Both the position numbers and the translations under genes were made by a program. From assembly GCA_016708435.1 (NCBI GenBank), contig JADJFV010000013.1, forward strand, positions 46,955 to 110,954: a stretch of DNA of 64,000 bases, in the 5' to 3' direction. The stretch comes from Leptospiraceae bacterium (GTDB lineage Bacteria; Spirochaetota; Leptospiria; Leptospirales; Leptospiraceae). The stretch's first letter is position 1; each line of letters starts with the position of its first letter. The notes under the pieces are model-generated. The model saw nothing but the letters and a program-made list of their open reading frames with translations. It did no database searches and was not told the DNA's origin. Positions 42,912-53,652 of the stretch are shown here, piece after piece.

Positions 42912-44546
42912 ATGAAAAAAAATCAATATTCTCACTTCTTCCATTACGTTTGTAATTCTATGCGCCTATATTGCAATCCTTGCTAAATACCAGAAGAGTT
43001 TGGATGTAAATGCAATTCCCTGGCATGATGGCTCTCACCATTTTACATTAGCCGCAAATCTTTTTAACGATTTACGAGGAGGAGATTATGGCAAATGGAC
43101 AGAATCTATTCGAAATTTTCCTGAACTTGCTTTAGCTTATACAATTTTAACTTTGCCTTTGCTCTTTTAGGTGGAGTCAAGCATGAGGCGATTCCTCTAG
43201 TGTATGGGTTTTTCTTTGTGCTACTTGTTGTTATTTATTCCATTTCTTTACGAAGTAAAGATCGAAGCGTTAAAACACTATTATTCACAACTCTTTTTAT
43301 TCTTTCTGGACTTTATACTACAGCAGCGGGTGGGGCGTTTGATACTAGAATAGATTTATTGTCTGCAAGTGCGGGAGCCCTGTCGCTCGTTTTAGTAGTG
43401 AATCGTAAGTTCTATTTTGCGATTCTTTTTTTTCTAATGGCATCTTTTTTAAAGGGGGCGGCTTTTTTTCTTATCCTCCCGATGCTTGCTCTTGGTTTTT
43501 TTATAGAATATTTCAAAAAGAAAATCGAAGTAAAATGGAATTTAAAATTCGCACTGCAAAGTATTTCTTTAGCGATTCCTTTTTTAATTTTTGTCAAGGT
43601 GCTACTTGCTTCTGTGCTTTCTTATAATTTGATGAAGACCGGCGGAAGCAATTTAGAAAGTAGAATGGAAATTTTTATTTCGAATTTGAATCAATATCTA
43701 ATTGGTGGATTTAGTTATTATTTTACAGCACTAAGAGAAAACTCAAAGACGGTATATATGTATGGTGGGGTTTTGATTTTATTTGCCGCTTCTGTCTTTC
43801 TTAAAAATAAAAAGCTAATTCTTTCGGGTGTGTTTGTTTTTCTTTCTTTGATTTATTCCTATCTGCTTATGACAATGAGTCCGCTAAAATCGACGGTTCT
43901 CATTATTTGGTTTTTGCCTTGTCTTATGATTGCTCTTGTTTTTTTAACGGATTTCATTTTTCAAACTAAAAATAAAGAGTATCTCATCATGATAGTTTTT
44001 TTATTAGCGATCATTGTATTATACAAAATTCCTCAAAAGTATAAGATACCGGAAGATTATCTACAAGCGGCAAGAAGTAATATTCAGAAGCAAACAGGAG
44101 AAATCGCAATTAAGTTAGATCAAAAATTTGAGAATCGATTTGTCAAGGGAGCTGTGTTTGTAAACTTTCTTTCTGCCCATGGAGTCATTTCTTACAATTA
44201 TGACACTTATACAAGTTTGATTCATAAGAGAGTTAAATCTGCCAAATTAGACCTTGCCGGTTGGGAGCTTGCGACTTATTCCAAGGAATGGAAGGCTGAG
44301 ATTGAAAAATATCGTAATTATGAATTGATATTACTGATTTTACAAGAAGAACCCATGGGAATTCCCGTTGAAAATGTTCCACAGAAGTTTGGAAGAGAAA
44401 TTTACTTAGAATTGGAAAAGAGTATACAAAAAAATCCAAATTGTTTTGAAAAAGTAGCAGATACGATTGATTTACCTCATATTAAAAAGCGAGACGCTTA
44501 CTTTTTTTCCAATACTTTAGATTGTAAATCTATTTTATTTCCATAA
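42912..44546 (+). pseudogene. GT-C-like membrane glycosyltransferase, two frameshifts
   Basis: The long open part (43200-44546, 448 residues) has about eight membrane helices and a soluble tail but starts mid-protein. Upstream sequence continues the gene in other frames: from ATG 42912, removing one A from the A8 run (42915-42922) gives MKKINILTSSITFVILC, then VNAIPWHDGSHHFTLAANLF, a typical first GT-C loop with acidic residues. A second shift near 43152-43170, repaired by one T, leads into FALLGGVKHEAIPLVYG. Repaired length is about 545 residues. The product should add a sugar from a polyprenyl donor outside the inner membrane. Confidence 0.72.
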
Positions 44547-44551
44547 AAAGA

Positions 44552-46813
44552 ATGCTTCTTTTTGCTAAATACACTCTTTGTTTTTGGATGCTTTATTTTA
44601 TTTTTTGGGGAGCAGGGGAGCTAACAAGGCTTAGTCTAAGAGTAAAAGATTCTTCTGTTTTATTTGGAAAAAGAATTGAGACAATTCTTTTGGGAATTGG
44701 ATTTGTTCATTTTTCGAGTAGTCTTCTTCAACTGTATTTTTCCCATACAAGTAGTAGTGTCATTTACCTTTTACTACTTTCTGTTCTTTTTATAATTGGA
44801 ATTTATTTAGGAGTTGTTAAAGATAAAGCAAAATTAGATTTTGGAAAGATTTCTTTTTTGCATTTAATTTTATTTCTATTTTTACTTTTGCCGTTTCGTG
44901 GATTTGATTCTGAATTTTTGGCTTCGGAAGAATCGGGCGATCATACAATCTATCTAGGACCGGTTAAGGCACAGTATGTGCAAAAAGACACAGAGATTAC
45001 AAATCCAAAATGGAATTTGGCTCTGACTAGAGCGGTGTATGATTCGAGGATAGGAGTTATTATCCCCGCACTCGAAAGAATCTTTCCCATGTATGAAGCC
45101 GCAAGAAAAGCGAAATGGGAAATTGACCCGATTGATCGAGTGATTTTAGAAGGATTTTCTCCTGCCTGGTGGGCTCTGCATTGGGGGCTAACGGGATTTG
45201 GCTACTACTTACCAATTCTTCCTGAAACGATTTACTTATCGACTCTGTTTTTTTTGACATCGCTCATTTGTTTGCAAATTCTTTTTATTTCCTATCTACT
45301 CCTAAAAAATCACAGACAGTATAGAGTAATTTTAGCATTCTTAGGATTCTTAATTACGCTCTCCGCTTGCATTGGAAAAATTACCTATGGAAATTTCTAC
45401 CTACAATTAATTGCGCTAAATTCTTTGCTCTGGATTTTTCAGGCTTCCATTTCCTGGATAAAGACTAGAAACAGGGATGCATTTTATTTGGCTTGTTTGT
45501 TTTCTTTTATAATTGGACCTTCTTTTTACTTTATGGGGACTGTGTATTGGGGGCTAATATTTGTTAGTTTCCTTTTGGTATTTTATAAATCCAAGCTAAT
45601 CGGAGGATTATTTCGTTTTATCTCTAAGCCTGTGATTTTAATTGGAATTTTATTTTATTTGCCAATTGTCCTCGTGAATATTGGCTCCTTTTTAAAATTC
45701 CTTCCATCTAATTCTAGTTCGATTCAAAATAAACAATATTGGGATCAAGTTCTAGGAGGAACAGTAACAGGAGAGGGGGCTTTTTTAAATCCAATTCTCG
45801 GAGTTGTAACTTACTTTCAATTTTATCCCAAGCTTCCCTTTAAAGAGCAAGTGGATTCTTTGACATTTTTATTAAAGCCTTTTGGACTTGGTATTTTTTT
45901 AATATTATTCTTTGGTATTTTAAAATCTATCTTCTGGGAGTCTCGAAAATATTTTAAGCTAAACTTATTTTTACTCTTTGTGCTTTCTGGAATTTTATTT
46001 ATCAATTTAAAATCAATCACTCATTATTATAATTACAACAAAGCTTCTCAATATACATTTCCATTTTTGATTATTTTATTTCCCTTTTATTTTTTAAAAT
46101 TAAAAGCAAATTTCAAATCCATGTATCTTGTCTGGTTTGTATTATTTGTCTGGATTATTTTTTTAATTCCTGCTAAATTTAGACAGATTGAGTCTTTTAC
46201 TTCTTTGCGAGAAAAGTCTCTTAGTAGTTTTCTTTTGCTCCCGGAGAGACTAGAAAATCCAATTGAAAAAACGATTTTTTTCTTTGGAGAAAGTAGAAAT
46301 CATGCGTTACTCGAAACATATATGGCAGGAAATCGGGTGATTCCCGTTGGAAATTATCCGATAGGTAGTTTTAAGAATTATTTTAATTTTCAAAATATTA
46401 ATTCGAATCGGTTTATGCTAAAGAATAAAAACTCGGACTCCTATACTTTGTTTGAGGTCTCTCGTTTTTTTATTGCAAACGAAGAATCCTGGATTGCGCT
46501 TAGCTCTTTTATTAATCTAAACTCTTCCGAGATTCCAAAAATTACCAGATTGATTGCAATGGAAAAGTTAGAAGTATTTGCTGATTTAAAAAAAACAAAA
46601 ACCTTGCGCATAACTTCGCCTGATTCTAGCCTAGCACCAAGTGTAAATCGAGAGAAATATATTTCGGATAGGAATACCTATTTGCCCGCGGAAGAAATTC
46701 AATTTGCTTCCAAAGTCTGTTCTCGCGGAGAATGTCAATATACATATTTATTAGAGCCTTCGGGCAAGAATTATTTCGTGATTGAAAGGGCTTTGCAAGT
46801 AGAAGTTTTTTGA
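44552..46813 (+). CDS. Large membrane protein, GT-C-like
   Basis: A 753-residue protein with about 12 membrane helices and a soluble C-terminal region of about 200 residues. After helix 4 there is a loop with SEESGDHTIYLGPVK, which lines up with GGDITIY and GGDISIY loops in the membrane proteins at 48719, 58318 and 60796, so these form a paralogous family. A conserved acidic residue next to a membrane helix fits a GT-C transferase or a polymerase-like enzyme. It starts 5 bases after the preceding stop. No closer function can be given. Confidence 0.65.
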   Translation: MLLFAKYTLCFWMLYFIFWGAGELTRLSLRVKDSSVLFGKRIETILLGIGFVHFSSSLLQLYFSHTSSSVIYLLLLSVLFIIGIYLGVVKDKAKLDFGKISFLHLILFLFLLLPFRGFDSEFLASEESGDHTIYLGPVKAQYVQKDTEITNPKWNLALTRAVYDSRIGVIIPALERIFPMYEAARKAKWEIDPIDRVILEGFSPAWWALHWGLTGFGYYLPILPETIYLSTLFFLTSLICLQILFISYLLLKNHRQYRVILAFLGFLITLSACIGKITYGNFYLQLIALNSLLWIFQASISWIKTRNRDAFYLACLFSFIIGPSFYFMGTVYWGLIFVSFLLVFYKSKLIGGLFRFISKPVILIGILFYLPIVLVNIGSFLKFLPSNSSSIQNKQYWDQVLGGTVTGEGAFLNPILGVVTYFQFYPKLPFKEQVDSLTFLLKPFGLGIFLILFFGILKSIFWESRKYFKLNLFLLFVLSGILFINLKSITHYYNYNKASQYTFPFLIILFPFYFLKLKANFKSMYLVWFVLFVWIIFLIPAKFRQIESFTSLREKSLSSFLLLPERLENPIEKTIFFFGESRNHALLETYMAGNRVIPVGNYPIGSFKNYFNFQNINSNRFMLKNKNSDSYTLFEVSRFFIANEESWIALSSFINLNSSEIPKITRLIAMEKLEVFADLKKTKTLRITSPDSSLAPSVNREKYISDRNTYLPAEEIQFASKVCSRGECQYTYLLEPSGKNYFVIERALQVEVF

Positions 46814-46859
46814 TTTCAAATACAATGACTAAATAAAAAATAGATAATAAGGACTTGAA

Positions 46860-47879
46860 ATGAAGAAAAAAATTATGATCACAGGAGTTGCCGGTTTCAT
46901 TGGCTCTAATGTTTGTAAAAGTTTATTGAATAAGGGTTACCATATAGTTGGAATAGACAATTTATCGCAAAGTGATGGAAAGAATATGAATGAATTCATA
47001 GAAAATCCTAACTTTGAATTCTATCGAATTGATATAATGAATGAAAGCTCTATTGTTAGAGCCGCACACGGGGTAAGCGGAATTATCCATATGGCAGCCT
47101 ATAAAATTCCTAGATATTCTGATGCACTCGATACATTGAAAATAAATGGATTGGGTTCTGAAAATTTAGTGAAGGCTGCTATTGAGAATAACGCAAGATT
47201 AGTTGCGGCTTCTACTTCGGATGTATATGGAATGAATCCGGATTTACCATTTGCGGAGGATACTTCTAATTTGGTGATGGGTGGTCCTAAAGTAAGAAGA
47301 TGGGCGTATGCTATTTCTAAAATGTTTGAAGAGCAAATGATCTATGCTTATGGGGAGAGAATGAATTTAGATTTTGCTATCATTCGTTTTTTTGGTGGCT
47401 ATGGTCCGAATCAAAACTTAACCTGGTGGGGTGGTCCTCAATCTGTTTTTATTAACAAAGCATTGGATAACGAAGAAATCGAAGTTCATGGGGACGGGCA
47501 ACAAACTAGAAGTTTTACATTTGTTTCTGATCACGTGGATGGAGTCACAAGATGTCTGGAAGTTCCAAAGGCACGCGGTGAAGTTTTCAATATTGGAAAT
47601 GATCGCGAAATCACAATTGAAAATCTAGCTAAGATGATTTGGAAAATGATTCGTCCAAACGAAGCTCCTAAGATCAAATTAATTCCTTATGCAACGTTTG
47701 GAAAATACCAGGACGTAATGAGACGTATCCCCGACTTAACAAAATCTAGAGAGATACTTGGATTTGAACCTAAAATTGCTTTAGAGCAAGGACTTATTCA
47801 AGCAATCGAATGGCAAATCAAACGCCGAAGAGAATTAGGAATGCCAGAACCTAAAGAAGGGTGTGCAATCAAGGCATGA
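46860..47879 (+). CDS. NAD-dependent sugar epimerase/dehydratase
   Basis: A 339-residue extended SDR. It has the loop ITGVAGFIGSNV (residues 7-18), IHMAAYKIPRYSD, the catalytic STSDVYG (Thr/Ser, about 120) and YAISK (Tyr/Lys, about 152), and RFFGGYGPNQN. C-terminal RIPDLTKSREILGFEPK is usual for UDP-glucuronate decarboxylase and UDP-sugar 4-epimerase groups. The exact reaction cannot be fixed. TAAGGA precedes the ATG. The next glycosyltransferase overlaps its stop by 4 bases (ATGA), so the two are coupled and may make and use the same sugar. Confidence 0.88.
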   Translation: MKKKIMITGVAGFIGSNVCKSLLNKGYHIVGIDNLSQSDGKNMNEFIENPNFEFYRIDIMNESSIVRAAHGVSGIIHMAAYKIPRYSDALDTLKINGLGSENLVKAAIENNARLVAASTSDVYGMNPDLPFAEDTSNLVMGGPKVRRWAYAISKMFEEQMIYAYGERMNLDFAIIRFFGGYGPNQNLTWWGGPQSVFINKALDNEEIEVHGDGQQTRSFTFVSDHVDGVTRCLEVPKARGEVFNIGNDREITIENLAKMIWKMIRPNEAPKIKLIPYATFGKYQDVMRRIPDLTKSREILGFEPKIALEQGLIQAIEWQIKRRRELGMPEPKEGCAIKA

Positions 47880-48628
47880 AAAATAAAATCTATGTTATAA
47901 CACCTGTTCTCAATGAAGAGCCGAATATCATTCGGCTCTTACAAGGCTGGAAGAAAATAAATTCAGAGCTTACAAATCATAGTTTTGAATTTATTCTAAT
48001 CAATGATGGAAGCACCGATAAGACAGTAGAAGTTGCCAAAGCAAACCAAGAGAAGCTAATGCTGACTATCCTCAGTCATGATACAAATTACGGACCCGGC
48101 TATGCATTTGGAACTGGATTCGAATATTTGGCTGATAAATTAAAACCTACTGATTTAGTTATCACCATGGAAGGGGACAATACTTCTCGCATCGAGACTT
48201 TTTCCAAAATGGTAGAAAGACAAATCAGAGAAAAAGATGACGTAGTATTAGCCTCTCCTTATGCCTATGGTGGAGGAATGACAAATACTGCCTGGCACCG
48301 AATTCTACTCAGTCATATCGCAAACGGAATGGTCAAAGAATTAATCGGAATTCATGGAATTCATACAATGAGTTCTTTTTTTAGAGTTCACACTGGCGAA
48401 ATTATTCTACGCCTCCAATCCAAATTCGGAAATCGAATCATCGAAAGAAGAGGATTTGAATCCATGATTGAAATGCTAAAGAAGTTAATCTTAGTCAATG
48501 CTACTATATCCGAGGTTTCAATGAAGCTCGACACAGCCCTCCGAGCCGGCAAGAGCAAAATGAAAGTTATGCGCACCATTCGCGGGTATTTTAAATTGTT
48601 TATGATTTCTAGAAAATGGAAAGTGTGA
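47876..48628 (+). CDS. Family 2 glycosyltransferase (DPM-like)
   Basis: A 250-residue GT2 protein. IYVITPVLNEEPNIIRLL, FILINDGSTDKTVEVA and TMEGDNTSRIETF (metal-binding acidic motif) resemble dolichyl-phosphate-mannose synthase-type transferases that load a polyprenyl phosphate. It has no C-terminal membrane helices. ATG 47876 overlaps the epimerase stop as ATGA and is preferred over a frame extension to 47861. A polyprenyl-phosphate product would supply the GT-C-like membrane enzymes around it (inference). Confidence 0.9.
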   Translation: MKNKIYVITPVLNEEPNIIRLLQGWKKINSELTNHSFEFILINDGSTDKTVEVAKANQEKLMLTILSHDTNYGPGYAFGTGFEYLADKLKPTDLVITMEGDNTSRIETFSKMVERQIREKDDVVLASPYAYGGGMTNTAWHRILLSHIANGMVKELIGIHGIHTMSSFFRVHTGEIILRLQSKFGNRIIERRGFESMIEMLKKLILVNATISEVSMKLDTALRAGKSKMKVMRTIRGYFKLFMISRKWKV

Positions 48629-48640
48629 AGGGGAGGATGA

Positions 48641-48715
48641 ATGAAAATTTGGATTTTATACTTACGAGCTAGCCTTTCTTTACTGCGATTTAAAAAAGGA
48701 AAGTCAAAGGAGTAA
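48641..48715 (+). CDS. Possible 24-residue membrane peptide
   Basis: ATG 48641 is preceded by GGGGAGG at good spacing. The frame gives a short hydrophobic helix (MKIWILYLRASLSLL) with a basic tail and stops 3 bases before the next gene. Nothing but the ribosome-binding site and the tight spacing supports it. Confidence 0.3.
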   Translation: MKIWILYLRASLSLLRFKKGKSKE

Positions 48716-48718
48716 AAG

Positions 48719-51002
48719 ATGATATATATTCTAGAATTAATCCTCGTAAATATTTACTTACTCCTAAGTTCGTATCTCTCCGGAATTTTTATTCGCGAAA
48801 AATTATACCCAAATTTGACAATCACTAGATCGATTGTCATGGGATTTATTTTTTTTGTCTTTGCAATTCCTTTGATTGGTGTAGTTCTTTTTTCCTTTCA
48901 AATGATTGCCTATTTGCATTTATTTTTTACAATCAGTCTTTTAGTTTATTTGATTCTTCGTAAAAAGATAATTATACCAACTCAGATTGAAATAAAATCT
49001 TTAGCTACAATCCTTCTCGCTGGCACATTTATTTTTTTCTACCCCGCCATCTATAAGATGAAAATGGGGACATTTACCGAGGGCGGAGGAGATATTACTA
49101 TCTACCAAAACTTAGCGAGTCATATCCCTAAAGATTCAGTTACTGCGGGTAATGATGGTTCGTTTCTAGCTCTGTATCTGGAAAAAATTTATGAGCATTT
49201 ACAAAAAGACGAAAGTGATCCCAAAAAATCGTTTTGGAGTAATACCTATCAAAAAATTTCCGATGCAAAGAACGATTATGAAAAAACATTGGGACAAGAA
49301 GGATCGGTTGATCTTATGTTGGGAAGTAAATACAATCCGCCTTTTTTTTGGGAGCAGGAAAGATGGCACCATGTATTTATGGGAATCAATAATCTAACTG
49401 GTTGGATTTTACCGCAAGGTTATTTACATCATATCTTTTATTTTGTTCCGATTGGAATTATTTATTTTTCTATTTTATCTTTCATTTACTTTTTGTATTT
49501 ATCACTCATTGCAGATTTTGTTTGGGTAAATACAGGATCAAAGACAAAGACTCTCACTATTCTTTTCTTATTTGCTAGTTCTCATGCATTTATCTATCCC
49601 GCGTATAATCATTATTATCCGGCTTGGATTACTGGATTGCTTTTCTTATTTTCGATTTTACTCTATATAGAAAAAGAAGACATGGAAACAAGGTTTCACA
49701 ATTTAGAAATCAATATTTTACTCTCCTTTGTAGTGCTTGCCTTCTACTGGCCTTTTTGGATTTTCTTTTTGATTAGCATTTTCTTTTATTTGTTATTTGT
49801 AGATAGCAAAGTAGATAGAGTCAAATCGGTATTTTGCGATCGGTTTCTATTTAAAATGGGCTTCTTATTTGCGGCTGCTCCGCTGATTTGGAATGGACTT
49901 GGTAAAGTTATACCAGTTTTTTCTGCTTTTTTCGTGTCGGACAGTGCCGCTTTTTCGATTCAGTATTTAGGCAAGTCGGAAGCATTCTTTACTCAGAAGA
50001 TTTTACTTTCTATGTTAGGATTTTTCCAACTGGGAAATATCGGTCCTTATTCTAGCGAGTATCTATCTACAATTAAGAATTTACAGATTACTGGCTCTAT
50101 TGGAATTCTGAGTGTTTTAGTCATCATGGGGATACTATTTTTTAGCCTCAGGAAATGGATTGATATTAAAAACATTCTACTCCTTTTCTGCGTTTATTTG
50201 ATTAGTTTACTTTCTTCTCAGGGCACGCTTTACAATCAATACAAAGCTTTGTCTTATGGACTTGTTTTGATTTATTCTGCTTTTTCCATTGGTCTGATTC
50301 TTCCAAAGAAAAAAAACCTCGATACAGTTTTGATTTCTCTTCTAATTCTTTTTCACTTAGCTTACTTAGTTATAGAATTGCAATTATGCAATCTATTCTA
50401 GGTGAAAAGAATCGAGAGATTTTTGAGTTACGATGAGTTCAAAGAATGTCATTGATGAATAAAATAATGACTTAGTGTATATTATTGAGCCATATAAAGT
50501 GTCAAGTCTTTACTTATTTGATACTTTGATTGGGAATGTAAAGCATCTTTATGCTAGAGAAATATTTTATTATTCCCAAGTCAGGACTAGTTATGCGGAA
50601 ATGATTCAATACTTTGAATCAAAAAACTTTGTCTACCTCAAAAAAGAAAATGGAGCTTGGACTAAAACAACTCTTAAACAAAAATTAGAGAAGGAAGGCT
50701 TAGTATTTTTAGCCCCTGCCTATTTTGAGAATGACAAATTGCTCATTGAAGGGGAAATCTTTTTTCTTCCAAATAAAAATTTGAATATTACAGTCAAACC
50801 ACAGGATTGTCAAATCCCAAAATTAAAGCTCTGGAATCCATCGGATAAGAAGTATATACCCGTTGTCCACATATCCGAAAATAAACAACTCTGTGAATTC
50901 CAATTTTCTATCCCTGCTAGTTATTATCTGAATTCTGTCTTAATTGAAGGTAGAAATTTTGTTGAGAGTTACATTTTGAAAAAAACCACTTTGAGCGATT
51001 AA
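48719..51002 (+). pseudogene. Large membrane protein of the GGDITIY family, broken
   Basis: The first part (48719-50401, 560 residues) has about 12 membrane helices and the loop FTEGGGDITIYQNLA that marks the paralogous family of this locus. It ends in TAG directly after a helix, while intact-type relatives go on into a soluble C-terminal domain. That domain appears in another frame at 50475-51002 (175 residues, DLVYIIEPYKVSS onward), and the 70 bases between read as family-like sequence (VKRIERFLSYDEF) interrupted by stops at 50399, 50452 and 50460. At least two lesions are needed, so real decay is likelier than one base-call error. AAAGGAG precedes the ATG. Confidence 0.68.
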
Positions 51003-51005
51003 AAA

Positions 51006-52064
51006 ATGAATAAGATAAATATTTTAATATTAGGAGTCGGTGGAAATGTAAGCCAAGGAATACTAAAGGCTGTATTAATGTCTAAACTAAATGTTCGCAT
51101 TGTCGGCACTTGTGTAGATTCAGAATCGCTAGGATTATATATGTGTGATAGTGCGTATATTAGTCCAATGGCAAATGATGAAAAATTCATCCCTTGGCTT
51201 ATTGACCTTTGTAATAAAGAGGAAATTCAAATAGTATTGTCTGGCGTAGAGGAAGTATTAAAAGTAATTTCTAAAAATTATAATTCTATTCAATTACAAA
51301 CCAAGGCAATATGTATTTTTACACCTCATGAAAAATTAATGATTGGGCAAGATAAATTAGCAACGAGTGATTGGTTAAGAGAAAATAATTGTAATTATCC
51401 CTTATTTTGTAAATCGAATGACACAGAAACGTTAAATAAACTAATTCATGAAGTGGGCTTTCCTTTGATCGCAAAGCCGAGAAAAGGAAAGGGGTCACAG
51501 GGCATTGTAAAAATTACAAGCCATGAAGAATTAAATCAATTAAATAAATTAAATGACTACGTTGTGCAAGAATACATTGGAGATGAAAATTCTGAATATA
51601 CAGTTGGTTGTTACTGTGATAAGAATGGTCAGCTAATTGAAATAATTATTATGCACAGAGATTTAAAGCATGGGACAACGTTTAAGGCTACTGTTATCGA
51701 CAATGATCTGATTTATAACGAAGCAAAAAAAATCTGTGAAAGATTTAAACCTATTGGACCTTTAAATATTCAACTTAGACTTAACAAAAATGGAATACCG
51801 GTATGCTTTGAGTTAAATGTTCGGTTTTCTGGAACTACTCCTATTCGAGCCTTTTTCGGATACAATGATGTAGAGGCTATGATAAGGGAATATATTTTAA
51901 ATGAGAATATACAAAACGTATTTCAAATACGCAAAGGAACTGCTTATCGATATTTTGATGAAATGTTTATTGATGAGCGTATGCAAGAGAAGCTTATGGT
52001 TGATAAAGTCGTAAAGGACGTAAGCATTTTTAATAATAGTGCAAAAGGATTCTCAGTCAAATGA
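51006..52064 (+). CDS. ATP-grasp ligase-like protein
   Basis: A 352-residue ATP-grasp enzyme related to the carbamoyl-phosphate synthetase large-subunit/biotin carboxylase fold. An N-terminal pre-ATP domain has ILGVGGNVSQGILKAV; the ATP domain has FPLIAKPRKGKGSQGIV (phosphate-binding loop, about 150-166), VVQEYIGDENSEYTVG, and FELNVRFSGTTPI with the Mg-binding ExN. ATP-grasp enzymes join a carboxylate to an amine or other nucleophile through an acyl phosphate. It is coupled by 4-base overlap to a sugar epimerase, so an amino-acid or carboxylate decoration of a sugar is plausible. The substrate is unknown. Confidence 0.85.
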   Translation: MNKINILILGVGGNVSQGILKAVLMSKLNVRIVGTCVDSESLGLYMCDSAYISPMANDEKFIPWLIDLCNKEEIQIVLSGVEEVLKVISKNYNSIQLQTKAICIFTPHEKLMIGQDKLATSDWLRENNCNYPLFCKSNDTETLNKLIHEVGFPLIAKPRKGKGSQGIVKITSHEELNQLNKLNDYVVQEYIGDENSEYTVGCYCDKNGQLIEIIIMHRDLKHGTTFKATVIDNDLIYNEAKKICERFKPIGPLNIQLRLNKNGIPVCFELNVRFSGTTPIRAFFGYNDVEAMIREYILNENIQNVFQIRKGTAYRYFDEMFIDERMQEKLMVDKVVKDVSIFNNSAKGFSVK

Positions 52065-52939
52065 AAATATTAGTAACAGGCGCAAATGGTTTTATCGGAA
52101 AGAGCATTGTAGATTTTCTAATTAAAACTAAGCACTTTGAAATTATTGCAACAGATATACAGGAGAGTTATCAGGGCAACGCTGTTTGTCCTTATGTTTC
52201 GATGGACATAACATCGGATAATTTTTTAAATATATTTTTGAAGGAAATTCCATCCATTGATAGGCTAATACACGTTGGCGCAAGTTTAGATATGGATAAT
52301 GAAGGAACAAAGAATATTTTTGTAAATTGTTTGGGCATGCAAAATATTGTTACGTATGCAAAGAAAGCAGGATGTAAAAAATTTTTATATACTTCGAGCA
52401 TACCGATTATTGGGAAACCAATGACAATCCCTATTACGGAAGAACATTCTGTAAATCCATTAACTACATACCATGTGACAAAGTTTTTTGGAGAACAAAT
52501 TCTTAAATTACCTTGTAATACTGAATTGAGTGCAATAATACTAAGATTGCCATCGCCTATCGGGAAAGGTTCAAATAAAAAAAATATTCTACCTGTTTTT
52601 ATAGAAAAATGTAAAAAAAATGACGATATAGTATTACAGGGAAAGGGTCTCAGAGTTCAAAATTATGTGGATGTGAGAGATATATGTAATGCTGTGTCAT
52701 TATCAATTGATGCAGATATGAGTGGCGTTTTTAATATTGCGGGGGAAAAATCGTATTCCAATCTAGACCTAGCTAAAAAATGTATTGATGTATTAAATTC
52801 CACATCAAAAATAATTTTTAGTGGAATAGAAGATTCACAAGAAGATTTTCGATGGGAAATCAATATTGATAAAGCTAAGAAAATTCTTAGATATAATCCT
52901 GAATATTCACTTGAAGAATCAATTAAAACAATGGTGTAA
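52061..52939 (+). CDS. NAD-dependent epimerase/dehydratase
   Basis: A 292-residue extended SDR. VTGANGFIGKSIVDFL at the N-terminus binds NAD(P), LIHVGASLDMDNEGT follows, LYTSSIPIIG carries the catalytic Ser, and TYHVTKFFGEQI carries Tyr and Lys. It is shorter than most UDP-sugar epimerases and closest in feel to 4-reductase or 4-epimerase types. The start overlaps the ATP-grasp stop by 4 bases and a phosphoesterase follows after 11 bases. Reaction unknown. Confidence 0.87.
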   Translation: MKILVTGANGFIGKSIVDFLIKTKHFEIIATDIQESYQGNAVCPYVSMDITSDNFLNIFLKEIPSIDRLIHVGASLDMDNEGTKNIFVNCLGMQNIVTYAKKAGCKKFLYTSSIPIIGKPMTIPITEEHSVNPLTTYHVTKFFGEQILKLPCNTELSAIILRLPSPIGKGSNKKNILPVFIEKCKKNDDIVLQGKGLRVQNYVDVRDICNAVSLSIDADMSGVFNIAGEKSYSNLDLAKKCIDVLNSTSKIIFSGIEDSQEDFRWEINIDKAKKILRYNPEYSLEESIKTMV

Positions 52940-52950
52940 CAAATTATAAA

Positions 52951-53649
52951 ATGAAAATTATTTTTTTTTCTGATATTCATGGAAATAAATATGCACTAGA
53001 GGAATTCTTTAACAATAATCTTGTTAGTTTTGCAGACCAATTAATATTTTGTGGAGATGTTTTTGGATATTATTATTACCAAAACGAAATTCTAGATACT
53101 TTTCGTAGAACTAAAAATTTACAATGCATTTTGGGAAACCATGATAAGATGTTTCTAGATATTCTTGATGGAAAACTTAATGAGAATACACTTATTCCCA
53201 AATATGGGAACTCATACAAGGAAGTTGCTGAAAGAATTAGTAGAGAAAACATTGAATTTTTGAGAACATTTCCAACCAACTTAGAACTAGAAATAAATGG
53301 TATCAAAATTGGAGTATTTCACGGATCTCCAAGTGACTTGTTAAATGGACGGGTTTATCCTGATACGGAAATAGTTGATTCAGAAAATTACACCAAATAC
53401 GATTATGTAATCTTAGGGCATACACATCATAAAATGGTAAAACAAATATCTAACACGACAATTCTAAACCCAGGTTCATTAGGACAACAAAGGGATGGAA
53501 AAGGATGTTCCTTTATCGAATTAAATTTGAATGATAAGACATTTGATTTTAAAACAATTGAATATGATATAAGTGGATTGATGAAGGATATTGATCGAAT
53601 GGACAATGGAAAGCATAGCCTTAAAGAAGTGCTACTTAGAAAAGCGTAG
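52951..53649 (+). CDS. Calcineurin-like metallophosphoesterase (YfcE type)
   Basis: A 232-residue cytoplasmic phosphoesterase with all family motifs: SDIHGN (residues 7-12), FCGDVFGY (GD), ILGNHDKMF (GNHD), VFHGSP, and LGHTHHKM (GHxH). It should bind two metal ions and cleave a phosphomono- or diester. In this cassette it could remove phosphate from a sugar intermediate after the ATP-grasp and epimerase steps (inference). RBS is weak. Intact, unlike the gene that follows. Confidence 0.93.
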   Translation: MKIIFFSDIHGNKYALEEFFNNNLVSFADQLIFCGDVFGYYYYQNEILDTFRRTKNLQCILGNHDKMFLDILDGKLNENTLIPKYGNSYKEVAERISRENIEFLRTFPTNLELEINGIKIGVFHGSPSDLLNGRVYPDTEIVDSENYTKYDYVILGHTHHKMVKQISNTTILNPGSLGQQRDGKGCSFIELNLNDKTFDFKTIEYDISGLMKDIDRMDNGKHSLKEVLLRKA

Positions 53650-53652
53650 GAG

